A stretch of DNA of 13,030 bases from Novosphingopyxis sp038234155 (lineage in GTDB: Bacteria; Pseudomonadota; Alphaproteobacteria; Sphingomonadales; Sphingomonadaceae): the NCBI GenBank assembly GCA_038234155.1, contig JBBSUT010000070.1:1-13030 (forward strand), in the 5' to 3' direction. The stretch's first letter is position 1. Each line of letters begins with the position of its first letter. Under the pieces are notes generated by a model. The model had not been told where the DNA came from, did no database searches, and was given only the letters and a program-made list of their open reading frames with translations. The position numbers were made by a program, and so were the translations under genes. This document shows, piece by piece, positions 5,635 through 13,030 of this stretch.

Positions 5635-7985
5635 GCCGCGACCCCAGGGTCCTCGCACGCGAAAAGCCGGTCGGCGCGCATCTGCCCTACGCGCGTCATG
5701 TCGACCGCCAGACGATCGAGACGCGGGACGGCATGCTGATCCAGACCATCCGCCTGCGCGGGCTGTTGTTTGAAACCGCCGATACCGATGAACTGAACTA
5801 CCGTGCACAGCTGCGCGACACGATGCTGCGCGCCGTGGGTTCCTCGCGTTTCGCGCTGTACCATCATGTCGTGCGCCGCCGCGCCGATTTCGCGCTGGAC
5901 GCGGAGTATACGGACCGCTTCTCGAAAACGCTCGACATCAAGTGGACGGCCCGGCTCGCCGCGCGCCAGCTTTACGTCAACGAGCTGTTCCTGACGCTGG
6001 TGCGCCGTCCGTTGCAGGGCCGCATCGGTATCGCGGATCGGTTGCGCGGGCTGGTCTCCGATGCCGGACGCGCGCGCGGCGCCGCCGCGGCGCAGGAGCT
6101 GCGCGGCCTGACCAATGCGCGCGATGCGCTGATCGCATCGCTCGGCCAATATGGGCCGCAGGTTCTGGGCATTTATGACACCCCGAACGGTCCCTGTTCG
6201 GAGCCGCTCGAATTTCTGTCCGGCCTGCTCAACGGGGACATGCGCCCCATCGCGCTGCCGCACGAGGATATCGGCCATTACCTTGCCTGTCGCCGGATAA
6301 GCTTCGGCCAGGAGGCGATCGAGCTGGGCCATGCGGGCACGTCCCCGCGTCAGTTTCTTGCGATGGTCTCAATCAAGGATTATCCGGGCATCACCTCGCC
6401 CGGCATGTTCGACGAGCTCTACCGCCTGCCGATCGAAATGACGATGTCGCAAAGCTTCGGATTCGTCGAGCGGCAGGCCGCGCTGTCTCGGATGAACCTG
6501 TCGCTCCGGCGCATGCGATCGGCAGAGGACGAGGCGCTGACGCTGCGCGACGAACTGGCGCAGGCCAAGGACGATGTTGCGGCCGGCCGCGCGGGGTTTG
6601 GCGAACATCACACCACCATCGCGCTGCGCGCCGACACCCTGGCCGCGCTCGACGACAATGTTGCCGAGACGATTGCGCAGCTGGGCGATATGGGAATCAT
6701 TGCCGCGCGCGAGGATATCGCGCTGGAACCCGCCTTCTGGGCGCAGTTTCCCGGCAATTTCAAATATATCGCGCGGCGCGGTCTGGTGTCGACGCGCAAT
6801 TTTTCGAGCCTTGCCAGCATGCATAATTTCCCCGTTGGCAAGGCGCGCGGCAACCATTGGGGAGACGCCGTCGCGCTGCTCGAGACCACCGCGGCGGGCC
6901 CCTATTTCTTCAACTTCCACCATGGCGATCTGGGCAATTTTACGGTGATCGGCCCGTCCGGATCGGGCAAGACGGTGGTGCTCAATTTCCTGCTGGCACA
7001 GGCGCGCAAATTTGATCCGCGCATCATCTTTTTCGACAAGGATCGCGGCGCGGAGCTGTTCGTGCGCGCCATCGGCGGGCGCTACGACCGGCTGCGCCCC
7101 GACGAGCCTGCGCAACTCAACCCTTTGCAGCTGTCTGATACTCCCGGCAACCGGCAATTCCTGATCGACTGGCTGGGCATGCTGGCTGGCGGCGCGGATA
7201 TCGAGGAAACTGCGTTAATCAAGGATGCGGTCGACGCCAATTACGATCAGCCTGCGCAGCACCGCCGCCTGCGCCATCTCGCCGAGCTATTTCGCGGCGG
7301 CGCGCGTCCTGGGGCGGGCGATCTCTACGCCCGGCTGCACCCCTGGTGGGGCGACGGCGAGCGCGCCTGGCTGTTCGACAACGAAAACGACTGCACCGAT
7401 CTCAGCGCACGCACCGTCGGCTTCGACATGACCGCGATACTGGACGATCCCACCGCGCGCACCCCGGCGATGTTCTATCTGTTCCACAGGGTCGAGGAAC
7501 GGCTCGACGGCTCGCCCGCGATCATTGTGGTGGACGAGGGCTGGAAGGCGCTCGATGATGAAATATTCGTGCGCCGGATCAAGGACTGGGAAAAGACCAT
7601 CCGCAAGCGGGGCGGCATCGTCGGCTTTGCCACGCAAAGCGCCGAAGATGCGCTGGACAGCAAGATATCGAGCGCGATCATCGAGCAGGCGGGGACGCAG
7701 ATATTCATGATCAACCCCAAGGCGCGCGCGCAAGATTATATCGAGGGCTTCGGGCTGACGGAGCATGAATATGACCTCGTGCGTACGCTGCCCGACAGCG
7801 CGCACTGCTTTCTGATCAAGCACGGCCAGGACAGCGTGGTCGCGCGGCTCGACCTCAGTGGCGAGGCGGAGCTGCTCACCATCCTGTCAGGCCGCGAGCG
7901 AACGATGCGCATCTTCGACGAAGTCCGCGCGTCGACCGGCGACGATCCGGCGAACTGGATGGCCCCGCTGATGGAGCGTATGTGA
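5613..7985 (+). CDS. virB4: VirB4 ATPase of the T4SS
   Basis: A 790-aa AAA+-type ATPase, the normal size for VirB4 (CagE/TrbE family). The N-terminal half is the CagE-type domain. The nucleotide-binding half carries Walker A GPSGSGKT at residues 447-454, FFDKDRGAE shortly after it, and Walker B IIVVDEGWKAL starting at residue 637 with the catalytic pair D641-E642. The typical FATQSAEDA segment follows. VirB4 powers pilus biogenesis and substrate transfer at the inner membrane. ATG at 5613 is chosen because it starts inside the end of virB3 (22-nt overlap) and matches the usual family start; an in-frame ATG at 5529 would overlap virB3 by about 100 nt. Its own ribosome site is weak, so translation probably depends on virB3. 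The stop overlaps the virB6 ATG (TGATG). Confidence 0.97.
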   Translation: MQLLPSLSRDPRVLAREKPVGAHLPYARHVDRQTIETRDGMLIQTIRLRGLLFETADTDELNYRAQLRDTMLRAVGSSRFALYHHVVRRRADFALDAEYTDRFSKTLDIKWTARLAARQLYVNELFLTLVRRPLQGRIGIADRLRGLVSDAGRARGAAAAQELRGLTNARDALIASLGQYGPQVLGIYDTPNGPCSEPLEFLSGLLNGDMRPIALPHEDIGHYLACRRISFGQEAIELGHAGTSPRQFLAMVSIKDYPGITSPGMFDELYRLPIEMTMSQSFGFVERQAALSRMNLSLRRMRSAEDEALTLRDELAQAKDDVAAGRAGFGEHHTTIALRADTLAALDDNVAETIAQLGDMGIIAAREDIALEPAFWAQFPGNFKYIARRGLVSTRNFSSLASMHNFPVGKARGNHWGDAVALLETTAAGPYFFNFHHGDLGNFTVIGPSGSGKTVVLNFLLAQARKFDPRIIFFDKDRGAELFVRAIGGRYDRLRPDEPAQLNPLQLSDTPGNRQFLIDWLGMLAGGADIEETALIKDAVDANYDQPAQHRRLRHLAELFRGGARPGAGDLYARLHPWWGDGERAWLFDNENDCTDLSARTVGFDMTAILDDPTARTPAMFYLFHRVEERLDGSPAIIVVDEGWKALDDEIFVRRIKDWEKTIRKRGGIVGFATQSAEDALDSKISSAIIEQAGTQIFMINPKARAQDYIEGFGLTEHEYDLVRTLPDSAHCFLIKHGQDSVVARLDLSGEAELLTILSGRERTMRIFDEVRASTGDDPANWMAPLMERM

Positions 7986-9220
7986 TGGCGTGCGGCGCGG
8001 TACTCACCGGTCAGGGATTCCTGAGCCGCACGATCGCGCATATCGATTGCCAGGCCTCGGCGATCGGCAGCTACGGCTTTCAGTCGCTGTCCGCCCCCGG
8101 ATCGTCGCTGTCTGTCGCGCTGACCAGCCTGCTCACCCTGTTCATCGCCATCCTGGGGCTGCGCCTCATTCTGGGTGACCGGCTGGGGCTAAGCGACGTG
8201 GTGATGGCGGCGCTCAAGATCGGCATGGTGCTGACTATTGCGGCGAGCTGGCCGGCCTACCGCACGCTGTTCTACGAAGTGGTGCTGGACGCGCCCGCCG
8301 ATATCAGCGCGGACCTGCTCGCGGGCACAGGTACGGCCAGCTCGGACGGCATGATCGCGCGGCTGCAAGGGGTGGACGATGCCATATTGGCGCTCACCCG
8401 GATCGGTTCGGGCCGGTTCACCGCGGGCTCGGTGCCGGTGCTGCAGGGCCAGCGGCCGGACGAGGCGTTTCGAGAAATCGCGGTGAACGACGATCTGGGT
8501 TGGGGCACTGCGCGCCTGTCGTACCTGGTCGGCACGCTGGTACCGCTGATCGTGCTGCGCATCGCCGCTGGCCTGTTGCTGTCGCTTGCCCCCCTGTTCG
8601 CCGGGCTGCTGTTGTTCGAGGCGACCCGCAGCCTGTTCCTGACGTGGCTTGGCGGCCTGTTCGGCATCATGGTTGCGTCGATCGGGTTCGCGGTGCTTTT
8701 GGCGGTCGAACTGGCGGTGCTGGAGCCCTGGCTGACAGGCACCCTGCGGCAGCGCGCAGCCGACATCGCCGCCCCCGGCGCGCCAACCGAACTGCTGGCG
8801 CTGACGATGGCTTTTTCTATTGCCTCGCTGGTTCTGCTCTTCTTGTTAACGCGCTTCGCCTTGCGGCAATGGGTCGCGCGGAGGCGAACGGTGCACGCAC
8901 CGGTCCGAAGCGCCGATGCGCGCGGCGGCCGGACCCGGTGGGCGCAGCCGGCGGACATAACCGCGCTGGCGGTATCGACCAGGGCACAGCGGATCGCCGA
9001 GGGCATGGAATCGATCCAGCGCGCCGAACATGTCGGCCAGGCGGGGGGCGCCGCCGGATCGGCGAGCGCGCAGCATGGCCGCAATATCATGTTGCCGGCA
9101 GTCACGCGCGGCGCTGGCGGCGACAAGGCTGTGGCCACCACCGTTCCGCTGGGGCAGAGTTACCGGCGCAACGCGCGCCGCTCGGCGGCGGCGATCGCCG
9201 CGCGGGATCGTACAGCATGA
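7985..9220 (+). CDS. virB6: VirB6/TrbL polytopic inner-membrane protein
   Basis: A 411-aa protein with several membrane segments, at about residues 41-63, 72-88, 178-211 (probably two helices), 221-246 and 270-290. A polar central loop (~90-175) lies between them, and a hydrophilic, basic tail of about 120 residues follows the last helix. This is the layout of VirB6, the polytopic subunit of the inner-membrane channel; the W/R-rich region around 219-222 before the fourth hydrophobic block is also usual. ATG at 7985 shares its A with the virB4 stop; a GTG one codon earlier (7982) is also possible. The stop overlaps the virB8 start as ATGA. The tail is longer than in the Agrobacterium protein and low in complexity. 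No virB5 lies before it, unlike the classic operon. Confidence 0.9.
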   Translation: MACGAVLTGQGFLSRTIAHIDCQASAIGSYGFQSLSAPGSSLSVALTSLLTLFIAILGLRLILGDRLGLSDVVMAALKIGMVLTIAASWPAYRTLFYEVVLDAPADISADLLAGTGTASSDGMIARLQGVDDAILALTRIGSGRFTAGSVPVLQGQRPDEAFREIAVNDDLGWGTARLSYLVGTLVPLIVLRIAAGLLLSLAPLFAGLLLFEATRSLFLTWLGGLFGIMVASIGFAVLLAVELAVLEPWLTGTLRQRAADIAAPGAPTELLALTMAFSIASLVLLFLLTRFALRQWVARRRTVHAPVRSADARGGRTRWAQPADITALAVSTRAQRIAEGMESIQRAEHVGQAGGAAGSASAQHGRNIMLPAVTRGAGGDKAVATTVPLGQSYRRNARRSAAAIAARDRTA

Positions 9221-10074
9221 AGGAGGGACCCATCGCAGCCGAGGATGATCTCGACGCTTATTTCCGTGAAGGAGGCAGCTGGGCCGAAGACCGCGGGGCC
9301 GAGCTGCGCCGCTCGCGCCGGATCGCCTGGTGGATCGCCGGCGGTGCAGGCTTCATCGCTGTGCTGGAAGCGATCGCTCTGGTCGCGCTCACGCCGTTGA
9401 AGACGGTGGAACCCTATACCTTGCTGGTGGACAGGCAGACCGGCTATGTCGAGGCGCTGACACCCGTCGATGGCAATCTTGTCACGCCCGACGCCGCGCT
9501 CACCCGCAGTTTCCTGGCGCAATATGTCATAGCGCGCGAAAGCTTTGCGATCGACACCGTGCAGCAGGATTATCGCAAGGTCGCGCTATGGTCCGCCGAC
9601 GGCGCGCGCAGCGGCTATATTGCGGGCATGCAGGCCGGCAATCCGGACAGTCCGCTCACGCGCTATCCCCGCCGCACCGTCGTCGATACCGAGGTGAAGA
9701 GCATATCATCCCTGGGCGACAATGTGTCGCTCGTTCGGTTCGATACCATCGTCGGCGTTCCGGACGGCCGCGGTGAGGCGCGACAGCCCTATGCCGCGGT
9801 TGTGCGCTGGCGCTATTCGGGCGAGCCGATGACGGTGGAAGATCGCCTGCTCAACCCGCTCGGATTTCGGGTGACGCGCTACCGCAAAGATGCCGAGGCG
9901 TTGCCCGCGGTGCGCCAGTCCCCGGTGCCTACAATTGTGGAGCGCGCGGGCGAGAATGCGGGCGCGGAGGCAACTGAGGCCGAAACCGGGCTTGACGAAA
10001 GGGTCAGCGACCGGCCGGGCGAACGCGCGAGTCAGCCGACCGGCAGGCCGCGCACCGCCGGAAGGCGTCCATGA
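9217..10074 (+). CDS. virB8: VirB8 inner-membrane assembly factor
   Basis: A 285-aa bitopic protein with a cytoplasmic start (1-36), one membrane helix (~37-59, AWWIAGGAGFIAVLEAIALVAL) and a periplasmic NTF2-like domain to about residue 225. The motif TPLKTVEPYTLLVDRQTGYVE just after the helix and the LNPLGFRVTRYRKD end of the domain are typical of VirB8. VirB8 links the inner-membrane complex to VirB9 and VirB10. The last 60 residues (226-285) are a charged, Ala/Glu/Pro-rich and then Arg-rich tail beyond the domain, which is longer than in most VirB8 proteins. ATG at 9217 overlaps the virB6 stop as ATGA; the frame is open upstream to 8500, but that is virB6 sequence. AAGGAGGG lies directly after the ATG and cannot serve this start. 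Confidence 0.93.
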   Translation: MKEGPIAAEDDLDAYFREGGSWAEDRGAELRRSRRIAWWIAGGAGFIAVLEAIALVALTPLKTVEPYTLLVDRQTGYVEALTPVDGNLVTPDAALTRSFLAQYVIARESFAIDTVQQDYRKVALWSADGARSGYIAGMQAGNPDSPLTRYPRRTVVDTEVKSISSLGDNVSLVRFDTIVGVPDGRGEARQPYAAVVRWRYSGEPMTVEDRLLNPLGFRVTRYRKDAEALPAVRQSPVPTIVERAGENAGAEATEAETGLDERVSDRPGERASQPTGRPRTAGRRP

Positions 10075-10787
10075 TCCGCCGGATCTGCCTGCTGCTGGCG
10101 CTGGCCTGCGCCATGCCCGCGGGCGCGCAGACCCAGCCTTATTCGGACGGCGGTGATCCCCGGCTGCAGGTGGTGAACTACGATCCGGACGAGATCGTGC
10201 GGCTGATGGTCAGCCCCGGCTATCAACTCACCGTCAGCTTCGCGCCGACCGAGCGGATCGAGAATATCGCGGTCGGCGCCAGCGACGTCTGGCTGGTGAG
10301 CGCCACCGCGCGCGGCGACCATCTGTTCATCAAGCCGACGCAAGCCGGCATTTCGACCAACATGACCGTGATCACCGACGTGCGCAGCTATATGTTCGAG
10401 CTATTGCCCGGCAACGGCGATGGCCGCACTGCGCCGTTCGCGCTGCAGTTTCGCTATGGCGAGGATATGGTGGACGCGGTCGCCGCGGCGCAGTCGGTCG
10501 ATTATGCCGCATTGTCGGTCTGGAAACTGGGCGGAGACCGCGCCATCCGGCCGGTCGCGGTGGGAGATGATGGCGCGCGCGTCTACATCCGCTGGGCCGA
10601 AAACCAGCTGCAACCCGCCGTATTCGCGATCGACGAGACCGGCGCGGAAGTGCTCGCCGACGGCTATGTGCGCGGAGATGCTTATGTGATCGATCGGCTG
10701 TTCGAGCGACTGGTGTTCCGCATCGGCAAGGATAAGGCGGAAGCCTCTCGCCCGCGCCGCTCCACCCGCGATCGGGTCCGTTCATGA
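10071..10787 (+). CDS. virB9: VirB9 outer-membrane core-complex protein
   Basis: A 238-aa exported protein. Residues 1-19 form a Sec signal with cleavage at AGA-Q. The N-terminal domain (~20-130) contains DPRLQVVNYDPDEIVRL and the strand-rich IFIKPTQAG-like segment (HLFIKPTQAGISTNMTVIT). The C-terminal domain (~145-225) contains VYIRWAENQLQPAVFAID and GDAYVIDRLFERLVFRIG, the family end motif. VirB9 forms the outer layers of the core complex with VirB10 and VirB7. ATGA overlaps join it to virB8 and virB10. No VirB7 lipoprotein gene is found next to it, so either VirB7 is encoded elsewhere or this system works without it. Confidence 0.95.
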   Translation: MIRRICLLLALACAMPAGAQTQPYSDGGDPRLQVVNYDPDEIVRLMVSPGYQLTVSFAPTERIENIAVGASDVWLVSATARGDHLFIKPTQAGISTNMTVITDVRSYMFELLPGNGDGRTAPFALQFRYGEDMVDAVAAAQSVDYAALSVWKLGGDRAIRPVAVGDDGARVYIRWAENQLQPAVFAIDETGAEVLADGYVRGDAYVIDRLFERLVFRIGKDKAEASRPRRSTRDRVRS

Positions 10788-11920
10788 GCGCGGTGGAGCG
10801 GCCCGCGCATGGCAGCGATGCGGTGCGCGACCGCGACATGCGGCCCGAAGTGGCCGTCGCACCGTCGCGCATGCCGGTGGCGATATTCATCGTCGGTGCG
10901 CTTATCGCCGCCGTGCTGCTGTTCAACGCGCTCGACGCGCGCCGCCGTGCGCTAACCGCACCGCCAACGCGGCCCGTATCGTCCGATCTTCTATTGTCAC
11001 CGCAGGCCGCGCCCAGCCTGTTCATTCCCCCGGCCGACGAGACGCCAGCCTATGAGCGCGTGTTGCCGCGCCTGCTGCGTACCCAAGCGCCGCAGGCGGT
11101 TGCGCCGCCGCAAACCTACTTTCCCCCGCCATCGCCGGCTCCCAGACAGCAGACGCAACCCGATTTCCAGAATTATGCGCCGCCCATCGGCCCGACTAAT
11201 TTGCTGCCCGAACCGCCCATGCGTGTTTCGAGCAGCCCGGTCATGGTGTTCGGAGATGGCGGCACGGCCGGACCGCGCGGCGGCGACAGCGGGTCAGCGG
11301 CGGATGGCCAAGGCGCGGGCCGAGCCAGAGGCAATGTGTTCGACAGGGCCAGGGCCGGACCGCTCCAGAACCCCGCCAGCACGGTGCCGCAGGGCACGCT
11401 GATCCCCGGCGTATTGGAAACCGCGCTTGATTCCACTCGCGCGGGCCAAGCGCGTGCGCTGGTTTCGCGCGATGTGCGCGGGTTCGATGGTACAACCATA
11501 CTGATCCCGCGCGGCAGCCGACTGTACGGCGATTATCAGGCGGATGTGAAGCCGGGCCAGAACCGCGCGCTGATCCAGTGGACCCGGCTGGTGCGGCCGG
11601 ACGGGGCCACTATCGCGCTCGATTCGCCGTCCGCCGATCCGCTTGGCCGCGCGGGGGTTAAAGGCAAGGTCGACAGCCATTTCTTTGCGCGCTTCGGCGG
11701 CGCCATCCTGCAATCGGTGCTCAATATCGGCACCAATGTCGCCGCGCGCAGCATCAGCGACGGATCGGTGATCGTGGCTTTGCCCGGCAGCGCGGGTGCA
11801 GCCGTGGGCGGCGGCCTGTCGCAAGACATCCCGCCCACGCTGAAGGTAAAGCCCGGAGCGCGCGTCAGCGTATTCGTTGCGCGCGATCTGGATTTTACCG
11901 CCGTGAAGGGCCGCCAATGA
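10784..11920 (+). CDS. virB10: VirB10/TrbI core-complex protein
   Basis: A 378-aa protein with a cytoplasmic start, one membrane helix at ~31-49, a long Pro/Gln-rich periplasmic linker (~59-150), and then the TrbI/VirB10 beta-barrel domain from ~205 to the end. Recognisable pieces are LIPGVLETALDST, the ILIPRGSRLYGDY strand pair, RLVRPDGATIALDSP, and the helical segment FGGAILQSVLNIGTNVAA, which corresponds to the outer-membrane antenna region. The C-terminus GARVSVFVARDLDF is typical. VirB10 spans both membranes and transmits energy from the inner-membrane ATPases to the outer pore. The start overlaps the virB9 stop and the stop overlaps the virB11 start, both as ATGA. Confidence 0.96.
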   Translation: MSAVERPAHGSDAVRDRDMRPEVAVAPSRMPVAIFIVGALIAAVLLFNALDARRRALTAPPTRPVSSDLLLSPQAAPSLFIPPADETPAYERVLPRLLRTQAPQAVAPPQTYFPPPSPAPRQQTQPDFQNYAPPIGPTNLLPEPPMRVSSSPVMVFGDGGTAGPRGGDSGSAADGQGAGRARGNVFDRARAGPLQNPASTVPQGTLIPGVLETALDSTRAGQARALVSRDVRGFDGTTILIPRGSRLYGDYQADVKPGQNRALIQWTRLVRPDGATIALDSPSADPLGRAGVKGKVDSHFFARFGGAILQSVLNIGTNVAARSISDGSVIVALPGSAGAAVGGGLSQDIPPTLKVKPGARVSVFVARDLDFTAVKGRQ

Positions 11921-12930
11921 CCGCGCTGACGGCGGACCGGCCGGTCTATCTCACCAGCTATCTCGCCCCGCTGGCCGACATTCTGGCGCGCACCGACGTC
12001 ACCGATATCTATATCAACGCGCTGGGCGAATATTGGATCGAGACGCTGGGCGGCACGATCGAACGCTGCCGGGATCCCCGGCTCAGCGAGGTCGCGCTGG
12101 AACGCCTGTCACGCCAGATCGCCGCCTCCGCGCATCAGGGCATCAGCCGCGCGCACCCAATCCTGTCGGCGAGCCTGCCGGATGGATCGCGGGTGCAGAT
12201 CGTGTTTCCGCCGGCCACGCGCGGGCCGATTGCCATCGCCATCCGCAAGCATTTGGCGCAGGGATTGACGCTGGCGGACTACGAAACGTCCGGCGCGTTT
12301 GCGCAGATCCGGGACATGGACATGGGCCCCGGTAAAATGACGCAGGCGCTGCGCGCACTCCATGCCGCCGGCGACCATGCCGCGCTGCTGGGCGCGGCGG
12401 TCAAGGCGCGCAAGAACATCCTCATCGCTGGCGGCACCTCCTCGGGTAAAACCACCTTTTTGAACGCACTGCTCAAGGAAATTCCGGCGGACGAGCGCCT
12501 GATCACGATAGAGGATGCGCCCGAGCTGATCCAGAGCCACGCCAATATGGTCGGGCTGATCGCCGCGCGCAGTGTCCTGTCCGAAGCCGATGTGAGTGCC
12601 GAAGCGCTGCTGAACGCGGCGCTACGGATGCGCCCGGACCGCATTATCCTGGGCGAGATACGCGGCCCGGAAGCCTTTACCTTTTTGCGTGCTATCAACA
12701 CCGGCCATCCCGGATCGATGACCACCATCCACGCCGACAGTCCGCGCCTGGCTGTCGAGCAGATGGCGCTGTTGGTGATGCAATCGGGCGCGCGGCTCAG
12801 CCGGCAAGATGTGGCGCATTATATCCGCACCACCATGGATATCTTCGTCCAGCTCGGACGGCGGCAGGGCAAACGCTTCGTCCAGGCTGTGACATTGGGC
12901 AATCAACTGGCCGGCGGCGGCGCGGACTGA
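11917..12930 (+). CDS. virB11: VirB11 secretion ATPase
   Basis: A 337-aa hexameric traffic ATPase at the cytoplasmic side of the inner membrane, which switches the machine between pilus building and substrate transfer. The N-terminal domain covers about 1-140. The ATPase domain shows Walker A GGTSSGKTT at 172-180 with K178, the Asp box ITIEDAPEL after it, Walker B RIILGEIRG at 242-250 with E247, and the His box TTIHADSP with H272. All catalytic elements are intact. The start overlaps virB10 as ATGA, and the stop shares its A with the ATG of the next gene (TGATG). Confidence 0.97.
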   Translation: MTALTADRPVYLTSYLAPLADILARTDVTDIYINALGEYWIETLGGTIERCRDPRLSEVALERLSRQIAASAHQGISRAHPILSASLPDGSRVQIVFPPATRGPIAIAIRKHLAQGLTLADYETSGAFAQIRDMDMGPGKMTQALRALHAAGDHAALLGAAVKARKNILIAGGTSSGKTTFLNALLKEIPADERLITIEDAPELIQSHANMVGLIAARSVLSEADVSAEALLNAALRMRPDRIILGEIRGPEAFTFLRAINTGHPGSMTTIHADSPRLAVEQMALLVMQSGARLSRQDVAHYIRTTMDIFVQLGRRQGKRFVQAVTLGNQLAGGGAD

Positions 12931-13030
12931 TGCAACCAAACCTATTTGATCCGTCCGGCCGCGACGCGGTTGCCGAGGCCGCATTGTGGGTTCAGCAACT
13001 GCTGCTCGGCCCGCTGGCAACCAGCATAGC
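12930..13030 (+). CDS. Second VirB2/TrbC-like protein, N-terminal 33 residues (cut by the window edge)
   Basis: ATG at 12930 overlaps the virB11 stop (TGATG), so the gene belongs to the operon. The visible residues 7-33 align without gaps to residues 30-56 of the VirB2 encoded at 5025. By hand count, 13 of 27 positions are identical, including D-P-x-G, AA-W-Q, LLG and LAT. This covers the segment just before and into the first VirB2 membrane helix. No Sec signal is visible ahead of it: the protein starts directly at what is the mature end of VirB2. It could be a second pilin-like or membrane subunit inserted without cleavage. Only the start is visible, so length and second helix are unknown. 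Confidence 0.7.
   Translation, partial: MQPNLFDPSGRDAVAEAALWVQQLLLGPLATSI

Noticed and set aside
6369..7157. Long minus-strand open frames inside virB4, virB6, virB10 and virB11 (for example 262, 289 and 207 codons)
   Set aside because: All are complements of genes with intact catalytic motifs or clear family matches. Their composition is Arg/Ala/Pro-rich, as expected for shadows in GC-rich DNA.
10071..10130. Lipobox in VirB9 (cysteine at residue 13), which could replace VirB7
   Set aside because: The residues before the cysteine are A-L-A rather than L-A/S-G/A, the hydrophobic part would be too short, and a normal cleavage site AGA-Q follows.

Overview
The window looks like a high-GC alphaproteobacterium, most likely a sphingomonad. 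This is inferred from protein style, codon use and the type of the transposase remnant; no taxonomic marker gene is present. It holds two divergent transcription units separated by about 0.5 kb.

Left, minus strand (4505 down to 1): three genes for exported proteins, read in this order. First is a 217-aa protein with a Sec signal, one YD-repeat unit, 16 consecutive prolines and a Calx-beta domain. Second is a 189-aa exported protein of unknown function. Third is a large RHS/YD-repeat protein with a Sec signal. The RHS gene is open for 1068 codons and runs off the left edge, so its variable C-terminal tip, and any immunity gene after it, are not visible. All three mature proteins have even numbers of cysteines, mostly in close pairs, which suits disulfide formation outside the cytoplasm.

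Middle (4506-5024): the divergent intergenic region. It carries the C-terminal remnant of an IS3-type transposase on the minus strand, a candidate sigma70-like promoter for each side, and a 15-bp palindrome at the predicted transcript start of the right-hand operon.

Right, plus strand (5025 to 13030): a compact VirB-type (P-type) type IV secretion operon in the order virB2-virB3-virB4-virB6-virB8-virB9-virB10-virB11, followed by the start of a second VirB2/TrbC-like gene that runs off the right edge. From virB3 on, every gene overlaps its neighbour, mostly as ATGA or TGATG, which implies translational coupling. The set has two ATPases (VirB4, VirB11), the inner-membrane pieces (B3, B6, B8), the core channel (B9, B10) and the pilin (B2). 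No virB1, virB5, virB7 or virD4 and no relaxase is visible. The machine could therefore serve conjugation or protein delivery, with its remaining parts beyond the window.

The two units also differ in composition: parts of the RHS operon are near 40-50% GC, while the secretion genes are strongly GC-rich. The most interesting points are the exported RHS cassette beside a T4SS, the duplicated VirB2-like gene with no visible signal peptide, and the uncharacterised 189-aa protein.
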